Shown in pieces: positions 22,316-30,401 of a stretch of DNA of 34,167 nucleotides. Numbering within the stretch: the stretch's first letter is position 1; each line of letters opens with the position of its first letter. The notes under the pieces were generated by a model. The model saw nothing but the letters and a program-made list of their open reading frames with translations, searched no databases and was not told the origin of the DNA. The DNA comes from an uncultured Phycisphaerales bacterium. Lineage in GTDB: Bacteria > Planctomycetota > Phycisphaerae > Tepidisphaerales > Tepidisphaeraceae. The position numbers and the translations under genes are program-made. The DNA lies in the NCBI GenBank assembly GCA_903871935.1, contig CAIQIQ010000157.1:1-34167 (forward strand), given 5' to 3'.

Positions 22316-24589
22316 ATGCGTGACGGTTCAGGGAGTCGCACAGGGCGTGGAGTTTTGCTGGTTGGGATGTTGCTGCTGCTGGGCACAACGGCTTTTTCGT
22401 CAGGTTTGGCTGCAGAGAACGCTGTGAGTGGTCCCCCCGTGCAACCGCTGGACTTCGCGACGGCGATGAAGACGGCACCACAAGTGGATCTCGCTCTTTC
22501 CATGGCGGCAGCTCCATGCGGCGATCTGTACTTCGGTACGGAAGAAAACGGTTTGTATCGCTATGACGCGGCAAACAAGGCGTGGCGGTCGTATATGCCC
22601 GGGAACAGCGGTTTGGGCGAGGCGAATGTCACGGCATTGTTGAGCGATGGCGTTGGCCGGGTGTGGGCGGGGCATATTTCGCATGGCGTGTCGGTGTTCA
22701 ACGGCGAAACCTGGCGGAATTATGACAGCATGACCGGCCCACTGGGCGCGCGGGTCTGGGCGATGGCGCTGTGCCCAACCGATGGCAGTGTCTGGATTGC
22801 CACGGACCTTGGGCTGACCCGTTATTCGCCGGATCGCGATGTGTGGTCCTACTACACGCGGGGAGACGGCTTGCCGACGGATGAATTCTCGTCGTTGGCG
22901 TTTGGCGCTGATGGCACATTATACGGTGGCACGCAGTACCAGGGGGTGGCGATTGCCCGGCCGGGAGACAACTATCGTTCGTGGAAGGTCATTCAGGGGC
23001 CGGGGAGAATGCCTAACACACCTGTGGGCAAGAGCCTGCCGAGTAATGCGATCAACTGCATGCTGGTGAGCGGCGATGGCACGATTTACGTCGGCACGCA
23101 GTGCGGCCTGGCGTGGAGTAACGACAAGGGTGAGAGCTGGCAGTTTGTGCGCGGGCGAGATTGGGAGGAGAACGTCAACGGCCGGTATCAGCCGCAGTCG
23201 CCCGAGGGCGATGCGGCGAGGGCGATACTGGCGGAGGACTGGGTGAGCACACTGGCTCAAGGGGCGGAGGGAACGATTCTGGTGGGTTATCGGCGAGGGG
23301 GGTGCGAGCTGGTGAATGTTTCGGTATCGAAGATGGTCGAGCAGGTTATGGCGCGTTGCGATATGGCCGTGAACTGCGCCATGTGGCTGCCTGGAGCCGG
23401 AGCGGCTGTGGGCACGTATGGTGGAGGCGTTTCCCTGTGGGATGGCGGCCTTACCAAGGTTGGCACAGCTTCGCTGGCCTCGGCAGGCAAGGGTGTGGTG
23501 GCGCATCCATCTCCCGCCAAGTCTCCGGATGTGGAGCAGCTCAAGACCATGCTCCAGCGAGTTGAGAGCCTGCCAGTGAGCAGAAGCGTCGCCGGGTTTC
23601 TGGGCGATGACTGGTCAACGCAGGGCGACTGGATTTGCCGCTATGGGCGGCAGCGTGCGGTATTGTGCGGGGCGGAGAATCCCATGGACCACGACTATGG
23701 CTATGGGGAACCGTATAGCCTGGCGGTCTGCACCGGGTTGCATCGGCAGGGGCCAATGAAAGGGGCGTGGAGCTGGCTGCAAGCGGAGCGCAGCGATGAT
23801 CCTCGCTGGCTTTACGATCCGTGCGTCGATACGCGGCGAATCGGCGAGTGGAATGACGGGAGCTTTGCTGGCGAGAAGTACCCGCCCTCGTGGGAGGGAC
23901 CGGATCTGTGGCTGATGGTGGAGGTGCCTGCAGGCATTCACCGCGTCAGCCTATATTTCCTGAACAAGGATGGACAATCCGGGCCGAATCAGCGCCGGGA
24001 CTACCAGCTCGACCTGATTCCGTACTCGCGCCAACTCGACCAGGCCAGCAGTACTGCACCTCTGGCGCAAACGCGGGTGCGGAATTTCTGGTATGGCGTG
24101 TACAAATCCTTTGTGGTGAGCGAGGGAAAGTACTGGCTCAGAATCCAGCGTAATGGCAGTTTTGTGACGATCCTCGGGGCGGTGTTTTTTGATCGCTTAG
24201 AAGGCCCGGAGAGCCAGTTTGATAAGCTGCCACGTGTGGGAATGGGAGCCTGCGTGTATGGCCCGCCGGACCTGCCGACGGAGGCGGAGTCGACACCGGT
24301 GATCGCGGCCGCCGCGGCACTGATGGCGCAGCTCGACCACGCGTATGGCAGGGAGGGAGGCATCGCTATCCAGAAACCCTATCGCATCTTGGCGCTGCGG
24401 GCGGCGCTGGCGGCCGGAGCCAAGCCTGAGCTCCTGGCCAACTGGCGATGGAGCATCCCTGTGTGGACGCAGAAGGATCGTGAGGGATTCGCCGCCAAGA
24501 TGGATGAGGCACAGATCACGTTGGTCGATGGGATGGAGCGATTGAAGCAACAGGTCACCACTCGGCGCAAGACGGCAGAGCATGAATGA
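22316..24589 (+). CDS. secreted two-component-regulator-propeller-like protein
   Basis: 757 residues. A signal peptide is clear (about 1-33: basic start, then GVLLVGMLLLLGTTAFSSGL, cleaved near AAE). Residues 60-400 contain repeated blades of the Reg_prop/ligand-binding propeller type: GDLYFGTEENGLYRYD, GRVWAGHISHGVSVFNGETW, GSVWIATDLGLTRYS, GTLYGGTQYQGVA, GTIYVGTQCGLAWSNDKGES. The C-terminal half (about 420-640) looks like a beta-sandwich (VEVPAGIHRVSLYFLNKDGQ, KYWLRIQRNGSFVTILGAVF). There is no histidine kinase, so it is not a complete two-component sensor. It is probably periplasmic or surface-located; its function is unknown. Confidence 0.8.
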   Translation: MRDGSGSRTGRGVLLVGMLLLLGTTAFSSGLAAENAVSGPPVQPLDFATAMKTAPQVDLALSMAAAPCGDLYFGTEENGLYRYDAANKAWRSYMPGNSGLGEANVTALLSDGVGRVWAGHISHGVSVFNGETWRNYDSMTGPLGARVWAMALCPTDGSVWIATDLGLTRYSPDRDVWSYYTRGDGLPTDEFSSLAFGADGTLYGGTQYQGVAIARPGDNYRSWKVIQGPGRMPNTPVGKSLPSNAINCMLVSGDGTIYVGTQCGLAWSNDKGESWQFVRGRDWEENVNGRYQPQSPEGDAARAILAEDWVSTLAQGAEGTILVGYRRGGCELVNVSVSKMVEQVMARCDMAVNCAMWLPGAGAAVGTYGGGVSLWDGGLTKVGTASLASAGKGVVAHPSPAKSPDVEQLKTMLQRVESLPVSRSVAGFLGDDWSTQGDWICRYGRQRAVLCGAENPMDHDYGYGEPYSLAVCTGLHRQGPMKGAWSWLQAERSDDPRWLYDPCVDTRRIGEWNDGSFAGEKYPPSWEGPDLWLMVEVPAGIHRVSLYFLNKDGQSGPNQRRDYQLDLIPYSRQLDQASSTAPLAQTRVRNFWYGVYKSFVVSEGKYWLRIQRNGSFVTILGAVFFDRLEGPESQFDKLPRVGMGACVYGPPDLPTEAESTPVIAAAAALMAQLDHAYGREGGIAIQKPYRILALRAALAAGAKPELLANWRWSIPVWTQKDREGFAAKMDEAQITLVDGMERLKQQVTTRRKTAEHE

Positions 24590-24633
24590 TCGGTTCGCTG
24601 CGCTGGCGTGCCCGAGTGCGGGAGGCGCCGGGA

Positions 24634-26853
24634 TCACCCGACCACCGTCAACCTCGCATACTCCAGGATCAACGTCTTTCTCCCCGCCTTGGCAAAGTCG
24701 ATCACCACCCGCGTATTCGGCCCCATTGCCGTGACATCGGCCACCGTTCCCTGCCCAAATGTCGGATGTTGCACGCGCTGGCCCCGTTTGAGCTTGGGCT
24801 CCGCTTGCACCTGGCTCTCCTCGCTGTCGCGATGCCAGGATGACAACCTTTCCCCGCTGCCTCCACCCAGCCCCGGCGAGGAGATCACTTCGATCTGCCC
24901 CTGCGGCATCTCTTTCAGAAAGGGCGATGCCATCTGCCGCTGCACCATGCCGCGATAGGCCCGGCTCTGCGCCCGGCTGAGGATAAGCTGCTGCTGCGCC
25001 CGCGTAACGCCCACAAAACAAAGCCGCCTCTCCTCTTCAAGCTGCGAAGGGTCTTCCTTCACGCGCTCATGCGGCAGGATTCCCTCTTCCAGTCCAATGA
25101 TCGCCACCACCGGAAACTCCAGCCCCTTGGCCGCGTGCAGCGTCATCAGCGTAATCGCGCCCTCGCTGCCACGATGATCCGCATCGCTCACCAGGCTCAC
25201 CTGATGCAGATATGTCTCCAGGTTCGCCTCCGGGTTCTCATCATCAAACTCGGCCGCCGAGTTGATCAACTCGTTGATGTTCTCGATCGGCCCACCCTCG
25301 ATATCTTCTTCGCTTTCCTTTCTATAGTGATCTTCTAGCCCGCTCTCGCGCACCACCATCTCGATGATCGCCTGCACGCTGGTCGCCAGCTCGGCCGTCT
25401 GTGTAATCCCCGCCAACCCTCGCCAGCGTGCAAACAGCTTCGCCAGGTTCGCGGCTGATGCCGAGGCCTTCTTGCTCAGCCCCTGCACCTCTAGTGCCCG
25501 CCCCAGCACATCGATCAGCGCCAGTTGATTCGCCGTCGCATGCGCCTGCATCAGCCGGATGCTGTTATCGCCGATCCCGCGCGTCGGTGTATTGATGATC
25601 CGCTCCAGGCTTACCTCATCCAGCGGGTTCACGATCACCCGCAGATACGCCAAGACATCCTTGATCTCCTTGCGGTTGTAGAATTCCACTCCGCGGGCAA
25701 TCTCATACGGCACGCCGCTCCTGCGCAGCGCATCTTCCATCACGCGGCTCATCGCATTGATGCGGTAGAACAGCGCCATCTGGTTCCAGTTGATCTTCTG
25801 CTGTTCATGCAGGCTCTTAAGCTGCTGCGTAACCTGCTGCGCTTCATCCCGCTCATCCGCGCACAGCAGCAGCTTCGCCTTCTCTCCCTCATCATTCTGC
25901 GTCCACAGGGTCTTGTCCTTGCGGTCCACGTTGCGCTTGATCAACTGCGAAGCGATATCCAGGATGCGCTTGCTCGAACGGTAGTTCTGCTCCAGCCGCA
26001 CCACCACCGCATCGGAATAATCCTGCTCGAAATCCAGAATGTTCCGGATATCGGCGCCGCGCCAGGCGTAGATCGACTGATCCGGATCGCCCACCACGCA
26101 GATATTCCGATGCTTCATCACCAGGGCATGTGCGATGATGTACTGCGCGTGGTTGGTATCCTGATACTCGTCGATCAGCAGGTACTGGAACCGCTCCGAA
26201 AGCTCATCCAGGATCGCCTTGTGCTTGCGGAACGCCAGCGCTGTCATCATCAGCAGATCATCAAAATCGACCGCGTTGTTCTGCCTTAAAAGCTGCTGAT
26301 ACTTCGCATAGACCGGGGCAAACTGCTTTTCCACAAACCCGGCCGCCTGCGCATACATCTCCGGCGTGATCAGCTTGTTCTTCGCCGCCGAGATCATCGC
26401 ATGCGAATGCGATGGGCTGTATCGTTTCGGGTCGATCTTGCACGCTTCCAGTGCCAGCTTGACCACCTTCTGCTGGTCCGAGACATCCAGGATGCTGAAG
26501 TTCCTCTGCAGTCCGATGGTCTCGGCGTAGTGTTTCAGGATGCGCAGACAAAGCGAGTGGAACGTGCAGATGGTAGGGGAGTCATGCACCAGCCGGCCGA
26601 AATCGCGCAGCGGCCGGCCCATCGCCGTCGCCACCCGATTGCGCATCTCACCGGCCGCCTTGTTGGTAAACGTGATCGCCAGGATCGACCACGGTGGTAT
26701 CCCCTGGTCGATCATCCACGCCACCCGCCGGGTGATCACCCGCGTCTTACCCGACCCCGCCCCGGCGATAACCAGAACCGGGCCGTCAATCTGCCTGACG
26801 GCCTGCTGCTGCGGCGGGTTCAACCCCTCAAGAATCGGCGACTGCTCTTCCAC
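24634..26853 (-). CDS. pcrA: ATP-dependent DNA helicase PcrA/UvrD (superfamily 1)
   Basis: About 739 residues. The 3'-5' helicase of repair and replication restart carries motif I GAGSGKT, motif II YLLIDEYQDT, QNYRSSKRILD (motif IV region), LMTLHAAKGLEFPVVAIIGL (motif V) and FVGVTRAQQQLILS (motif VI). A PcrA-type C-terminal Tudor-like module closes it (RGQRVQHPTFGQGTVADVTA). The frame opens at GTG 26874, but GTG 26853 is preferred. It begins (V)EEQSPILEGLNPPQQQAV, aligning with usual UvrD/PcrA N-termini, and a TATAGT box lies 10 bases upstream of it. Without RNA data both starts remain possible. It is convergent with the propeller gene. Confidence 0.95.
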   Translation of the reverse strand: MEEQSPILEGLNPPQQQAVRQIDGPVLVIAGAGSGKTRVITRRVAWMIDQGIPPWSILAITFTNKAAGEMRNRVATAMGRPLRDFGRLVHDSPTICTFHSLCLRILKHYAETIGLQRNFSILDVSDQQKVVKLALEACKIDPKRYSPSHSHAMISAAKNKLITPEMYAQAAGFVEKQFAPVYAKYQQLLRQNNAVDFDDLLMMTALAFRKHKAILDELSERFQYLLIDEYQDTNHAQYIIAHALVMKHRNICVVGDPDQSIYAWRGADIRNILDFEQDYSDAVVVRLEQNYRSSKRILDIASQLIKRNVDRKDKTLWTQNDEGEKAKLLLCADERDEAQQVTQQLKSLHEQQKINWNQMALFYRINAMSRVMEDALRRSGVPYEIARGVEFYNRKEIKDVLAYLRVIVNPLDEVSLERIINTPTRGIGDNSIRLMQAHATANQLALIDVLGRALEVQGLSKKASASAANLAKLFARWRGLAGITQTAELATSVQAIIEMVVRESGLEDHYRKESEEDIEGGPIENINELINSAAEFDDENPEANLETYLHQVSLVSDADHRGSEGAITLMTLHAAKGLEFPVVAIIGLEEGILPHERVKEDPSQLEEERRLCFVGVTRAQQQLILSRAQSRAYRGMVQRQMASPFLKEMPQGQIEVISSPGLGGGSGERLSSWHRDSEESQVQAEPKLKRGQRVQHPTFGQGTVADVTAMGPNTRVVIDFAKAGRKTLILEYARLTVVG

Positions 26854-26863
26854 GTCGGTTCGC

Positions 26864-26869
26864 ACTATA
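26864..26869 (-). promoter_or_regulatory. -10-like element (TATAGT) of the helicase gene
   Basis: On the minus strand TATAGT lies 10 bases before GTG 26853, with TTGCTG 16 bases further upstream. This would give a leaderless or near-leaderless mRNA from GTG 26853. Confidence 0.45.
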
Positions 26870-26928
26870 CCCACAGCCTCTCAACCAGCAAACCGGTATC
26901 ACGGCCTCGCCCGCACCGAGTGTTTCAC

Positions 26929-27246
26929 CTATCGCCGAAACCCCAGTGCAAAGTGGAGGCACTCTCTTACCCGTTCCATTCGTTCTGCCGACAGCGCACT
27001 GATTAGCGCCCCGATCTTCCCTTTCGACACCGTCTGAACGTGGTCCAGGTTTACCGCGCAATCATGCTCCATGCCTTCGTTCCGCGTCAGAACCACCTCC
27101 GACGGAATATCCCGGATCGTCGATGTGATCGGTGCTATCGTCACCTCGCCCAGCACCTCGATCGCTGAATCGCGGCTCAGGATCAGCACCGGCCGTCGCT
27201 TGTCCGGAGGCGCAAATCGATACCACCGCACCTCGCCGCGCCTCAT
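26929..27246 (-). CDS. mazF: MazF/PemK-family mRNA endoribonuclease toxin
   Basis: 105 residues. The start MRRGEVRWYRF and the RRPVLILSRDSA loop are standard for MazF, followed by VTIAPITSTIRDIPSEVVLT and the C-terminal AVNLDHVQTVSKGKIG. MazF toxins cleave mRNA at short sequences. The ATG overlaps the stop of the upstream antitoxin gene as ATGA, so the pair is translationally coupled. All conserved elements appear intact. Confidence 0.92.
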   Translation of the reverse strand: MRRGEVRWYRFAPPDKRRPVLILSRDSAIEVLGEVTIAPITSTIRDIPSEVVLTRNEGMEHDCAVNLDHVQTVSKGKIGALISALSAERMERVRECLHFALGFRR

Positions 27247-27476
27247 TCATCACCCCACGCCTGCTCAGCTTCCCATGCGTCAAACTCACCTTTCGTCACC
27301 GGCTTCTTCCGATACCCCTCACTGTGCTTGCGCTCCAGTTCCTTCTCCCGCAACTGTTCCAGCGCCAGTCGCAGGGCATCACGCGTAAACGCCGATCGTG
27401 TGGTCCCCAGCGCCTTCACGGCCGCATCCACGGCCGCGACTAACTTCTCATCCAATGTCATCTGCACAGTATGCAT
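27243..27476 (-). CDS. ribbon-helix-helix antitoxin of the MazF pair
   Basis: 77 residues from ATG 27476 (MHTVQMTLDEKLVAAVDAAV). A short beta strand followed by two helices (LGTTRSAFTRDALRLALEQL) is the ribbon-helix-helix DNA-binding pattern. The charged tail (KKPVTKGEFDAWEAEQAWGD) is the likely MazF-binding region. The frame continues to 27506, but 27476 fits the domain start and has AGGA 8 bases upstream; ATG 27485 is an alternative. It probably represses its own promoter at 27505-27534. Confidence 0.82.
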   Translation of the reverse strand: MHTVQMTLDEKLVAAVDAAVKALGTTRSAFTRDALRLALEQLREKELERKHSEGYRKKPVTKGEFDAWEAEQAWGDE

Positions 27477-27504
27477 AGCGGTCATCCTAGCTATAGATAT
27501 CCAC

Positions 27505-27534
27505 ATTATAGCGCGGCCGCGCTGGTTGTTACAA
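27505..27534 (-). promoter_or_regulatory. promoter of the antitoxin-mazF operon
   Basis: On the minus strand TTGTAA (27529-27534), an 18-base spacer and a perfect TATAAT (27505-27510). The start codon follows 28 bases later with its own ribosome site. The spacer holds a 14-bp perfect palindrome. Confidence 0.65.
27510..27523. promoter_or_regulatory. 14-bp perfect palindrome, candidate antitoxin operator
   Basis: AGCGCGGCCGCGCT is its own reverse complement. It sits between the -35 and -10 boxes of the toxin-antitoxin promoter, the usual place for an autoregulatory ribbon-helix-helix site. Assignment to this antitoxin is inferred from position. Confidence 0.55.
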
Positions 27535-27535
27535 T
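27530..27535 (+). promoter_or_regulatory. -10-like element (TACAAT) of the GNAT gene
   Basis: TACAAT lies 6 bases before the ATG at 27542, with no ribosome site. It shares base pairs with the -35 box of the divergent toxin-antitoxin promoter, so the two promoters should compete. Confidence 0.5.
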
Positions 27536-27541
27536 CCCCTC

Positions 27542-28018
27542 ATGGATACCCTCACCATCCGCTCCGCCACCACCGACGATCTTCCCTTCGTCCTTCCCAT
27601 GGTCGCTCAAACCTGCGCTTTTCATCAGCGCATCGCGCCCGCGAAGTATCCATTCCGCCCCGAGCCCGAAAAGGGCTACATCCGCTGGCTCGCCAGCCAG
27701 ATCCCCCAGCCGCGCAGCGTTTTTCTCCTCGCCGAGTTGGATCAGCGAATTGTCGGTTTCCTCATTGCCACCGTGGATCCCGAGATCCCCATCTACACCG
27801 TCAAGGAGTATGGCTTCATCCACGATGTCTGGGTTGATGAAGATGCCCGCCAGCACGGCGTCGGCCGGGCCCTGATCCTGGAAATGGTCGCCCGCTTCCG
27901 CGCCATCGGCGTCCCGCAAATCCGCCTCGACGTCGTCGCCACCAACACCCCCGCCGAGCAACTCTTCGCCTCTTGCGGCTTCGCCGTTGCCACCAAAGAG
28001 ATGATCGCCGAACTCTAG
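27542..28018 (+). CDS. GNAT-family N-acetyltransferase
   Basis: 158 residues. The GNAT fold shows MDTLTIRSATTDDLPFVLPM at the start, a central strand RIVGFLIATVD, YGFIHDVWVDEDARQHGVGR as the acetyl-CoA-binding motif A (QHGVGRA), and RLDVVATNTPAEQLFASCGF as motif B. The acceptor substrate is unknown. Its TAG stop shares the palindrome CTAG with the TAG stop of the convergent URO-D-like gene, so the two overlap by 4 bases. Confidence 0.88.
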   Translation: MDTLTIRSATTDDLPFVLPMVAQTCAFHQRIAPAKYPFRPEPEKGYIRWLASQIPQPRSVFLLAELDQRIVGFLIATVDPEIPIYTVKEYGFIHDVWVDEDARQHGVGRALILEMVARFRAIGVPQIRLDVVATNTPAEQLFASCGFAVATKEMIAEL

Positions 28019-29115
28019 GATCGATTCACCGGATAGCGACCAAATTCACGATACGCATCGTAGAGTGCCAGAATATTCTCGATCGGAACATCCGCCTGGA
28101 CATTGTGCGCTGTGCAGGGGATATACCCACCGCCCGGCGCCAGAATCCGCATCGCGCTCTGAACTTCCTGCCGCACCGCCTCGGGCGACCCAAACGGCAG
28201 ATTCTTCTGAATGCTGATCCCACCGTGGAAAACGATCCGTTTTCCGAACCGCTGCTTAAGCATCTCTGCTTCCATCCCCGGCAGAAACGGCTGGATTGGA
28301 TTGAGGATATGCAGCCCGCACTCAATCATGTCATCGATAATCGGCACTACAAATCCGCACGTGTGATGCATCGTCGTAACCTTGTGCGCGCGAATCACCT
28401 CCATGAATTTCTGGAACCCCGGCATTAAGAACTGCCGCCACATCTCTCTTGAGCACAGCAGATTCGTCTGGCCACCAAAATCATCGCCCGTCTGGAAGAT
28501 ATCGATTTTCCCCTTCGCCGCCGCCAAAATGCGCTTGAGATATTCCAGATAGAACGAACTGATCCGGCCGGTAATGTACTCAAACAGCTCCGGATTCACC
28601 GCCATATCCACATACGCGTTCTCCATCCCCCGGATGTACATGTACGGCTTAAACTGCGCGACGCGGTTCGTGCGATCACCGACAAAAACGACAATCCTCC
28701 CTTTCTCGCGGACTTTTTCGCACTGCTCCTCAATCACGCTGTAGTCATACCAATCCGGGCTTGGCCAGTGGTCATAGGCCTCCGCCTCGTCGATCGTCGA
28801 GATATTCGCCAGCGGTGATTCAACCACCATCCTGTACGTACCTCGCTTATCTCCCTCGCCGGTCACCGCCTTCTGCCGCTTCACGCCCCAGATATCCTCA
28901 TCGATATCGCCGCTCTTTAGATTCGGGCCGACATACTCCGGGCCATCGATATACCGCAGATCAACGTCAAGCCTGTCCAGAACTGCTTCTTTGTCAGGGA
29001 GTTTCAAATGACGCTTGAGTTTCTCCACGGCCTCGCTGGTGCCCCAGAAGTCGTAAGGCACCCGATCCGCCTCCCGGTGATTGATGGCGGCCATCACCCG
29101 CTCTCTGGAATTCAT
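28015..29115 (-). CDS. uroporphyrinogen decarboxylase (URO-D)-like family protein
   Basis: 366 residues, cytosolic. It starts MNSRERVMAAINHREADRVP, a typical N-terminus of the URO-D superfamily branch outside haem synthesis. It continues with FQTGDDFGGQTNLLCSREMW, HHTCGFVVPIIDDMIECGLH, ILNPIQP, FHGGISIQKNLPFGSPEAV and GGGYIPCTAHNVQADVP. The TCG and the late Cys-x-x-H-N segment recall members that act as corrinoid/thiol methyltransferases (MtaA/MtbA type) rather than true HemE. Its place in an amidohydrolase/acyltransferase operon argues for a catabolic role. ATG 29115 is chosen over TTG 29121 because AGGA stands 8 bases before it. It is the last gene of the operon. Confidence 0.85.
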   Translation of the reverse strand: MNSRERVMAAINHREADRVPYDFWGTSEAVEKLKRHLKLPDKEAVLDRLDVDLRYIDGPEYVGPNLKSGDIDEDIWGVKRQKAVTGEGDKRGTYRMVVESPLANISTIDEAEAYDHWPSPDWYDYSVIEEQCEKVREKGRIVVFVGDRTNRVAQFKPYMYIRGMENAYVDMAVNPELFEYITGRISSFYLEYLKRILAAAKGKIDIFQTGDDFGGQTNLLCSREMWRQFLMPGFQKFMEVIRAHKVTTMHHTCGFVVPIIDDMIECGLHILNPIQPFLPGMEAEMLKQRFGKRIVFHGGISIQKNLPFGSPEAVRQEVQSAMRILAPGGGYIPCTAHNVQADVPIENILALYDAYREFGRYPVNRS

Positions 29116-29146
29116 CGCCAAAATCCTGTATTGGCCTGGAGGCCCA

Positions 29147-30388
29147 TCAAATCCTGTTCTTCAGTCCGTACAGCGCTATCGGGTTATCATACAGCCACTT
29201 CTTCAACACAATCACCGCCTGCTTTTCCGTCATATCCCCATCAGCAATCCTGCCCGCGAAGACCTTTGCGAAATTTCTTCTAGCGATTGTCAGATGGCCC
29301 CAGATCTTCTCCACCGGCACAGCATAATCCCCGCCGAAAGCGAGTATCTTGTTACTGGGTATCTGGTCAATAAGCTCGTCAACCGCCTGCAGGTGAACCT
29401 TCTCGGAAACAATGGCATTCCATGCCAGGTTCAGCCACACGTTCGGGTAATTCCTCGCAAGCTGTATGCACTGCCTCACCCACGGGAACCCCAGATGGTA
29501 CACATCAAAACGTGCATCAGGATGCCTGACCAGGAAAGGTATCAGATGCAGCGGGTCCATCAGCCGCAGGTCACCCCAGTACCCCGTGTGCACGGCGATC
29601 ACCAGCCCGTGTTTCTCTGCCGCTTTCACTGCTTCATCCGCAACATAGTCGCGCAGCGCGTTGGGATAGCGCAATACTTTCTCTTCCCCTCTCTTGAGCT
29701 TGTTGAACAGCTCTTCCGCTGCTTTTCTGTCCGGCTCGCCGTACGGGTTTATCACCATCTTCATCCCGACAGCGCCTTCCTTCTTCACTCTTCCAACATA
29801 CTTGTCGATCCCGGCAAGAAGGTCATCCAGCGTATTGATCTTCACTTTCCCGAACCAGGCTTCCTGCCTGCTGAGCAGTTCCCACGTATCCGTCTCGAAT
29901 CGAAGCGGCATCACCGGCACCATACGCTTGTGGTTCAGTCTTGTGCTCGCGCATTGAGTCAGCGCGAGTTTAATATTGCAGGCGTCAAAGACCCGGTCAT
30001 AGATGCCTTTCTTGTTGGCTTTGCGCATTGCCTCGGTGATCGGCTTTACCGTCGCATCATTGAAATCATCAAAGCCGTAGAACTTCTTCAGGGACATGAA
30101 GGCCGCTTTGGCGTAGGAGGTATGCCTGATCAGTGGAAGATACGGCTTGATCATCTTCCATCGTTTCTCAAATGGGATATCCGCAGGGATCACCGGTGCC
30201 CACGGATCCTTCGGCGGTTTCATCCCCGCCACCACGAGATCAAACCGGTTGTAATGGCAGAAGAAGGTGACAGCATCCACCGGCGTTTCCAGCCTCACCT
30301 TCTCCGGAAACATATGCTCGTGGCAGTCAATGACCGGCATCTGCTCCAGTGTTTCAAACAAACCATTCTCGATGTCTATACGATCCAT
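29147..30388 (-). CDS. amidohydrolase-family metal-dependent hydrolase (uronate isomerase-like relatives)
   Basis: 413 residues. The TIM-barrel amidohydrolase pattern is visible: metal-binding HxH in VIDCHEHMFP (about 18-27), a mid-barrel histidine in LVIAVHTGYWGD, FDVYHLGFPW, and the C-terminal acid in ILAFGGDYAVP. COG2159-type amidohydrolases and uronate isomerases share this layout; the substrate is not clear. The ATG has AGAGGA 4 bases upstream and lies 13 bases after the DUF5009-like gene; the URO-D-like gene follows by 31 bases. Codon use looks less GC-rich by eye than neighbouring genes, which may point to transfer. Confidence 0.82.
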   Translation of the reverse strand: MDRIDIENGLFETLEQMPVIDCHEHMFPEKVRLETPVDAVTFFCHYNRFDLVVAGMKPPKDPWAPVIPADIPFEKRWKMIKPYLPLIRHTSYAKAAFMSLKKFYGFDDFNDATVKPITEAMRKANKKGIYDRVFDACNIKLALTQCASTRLNHKRMVPVMPLRFETDTWELLSRQEAWFGKVKINTLDDLLAGIDKYVGRVKKEGAVGMKMVINPYGEPDRKAAEELFNKLKRGEEKVLRYPNALRDYVADEAVKAAEKHGLVIAVHTGYWGDLRLMDPLHLIPFLVRHPDARFDVYHLGFPWVRQCIQLARNYPNVWLNLAWNAIVSEKVHLQAVDELIDQIPSNKILAFGGDYAVPVEKIWGHLTIARRNFAKVFAGRIADGDMTEKQAVIVLKKWLYDNPIALYGLKNRI

Positions 30389-30401
30389 GGAATCCTCTTA
30401 T

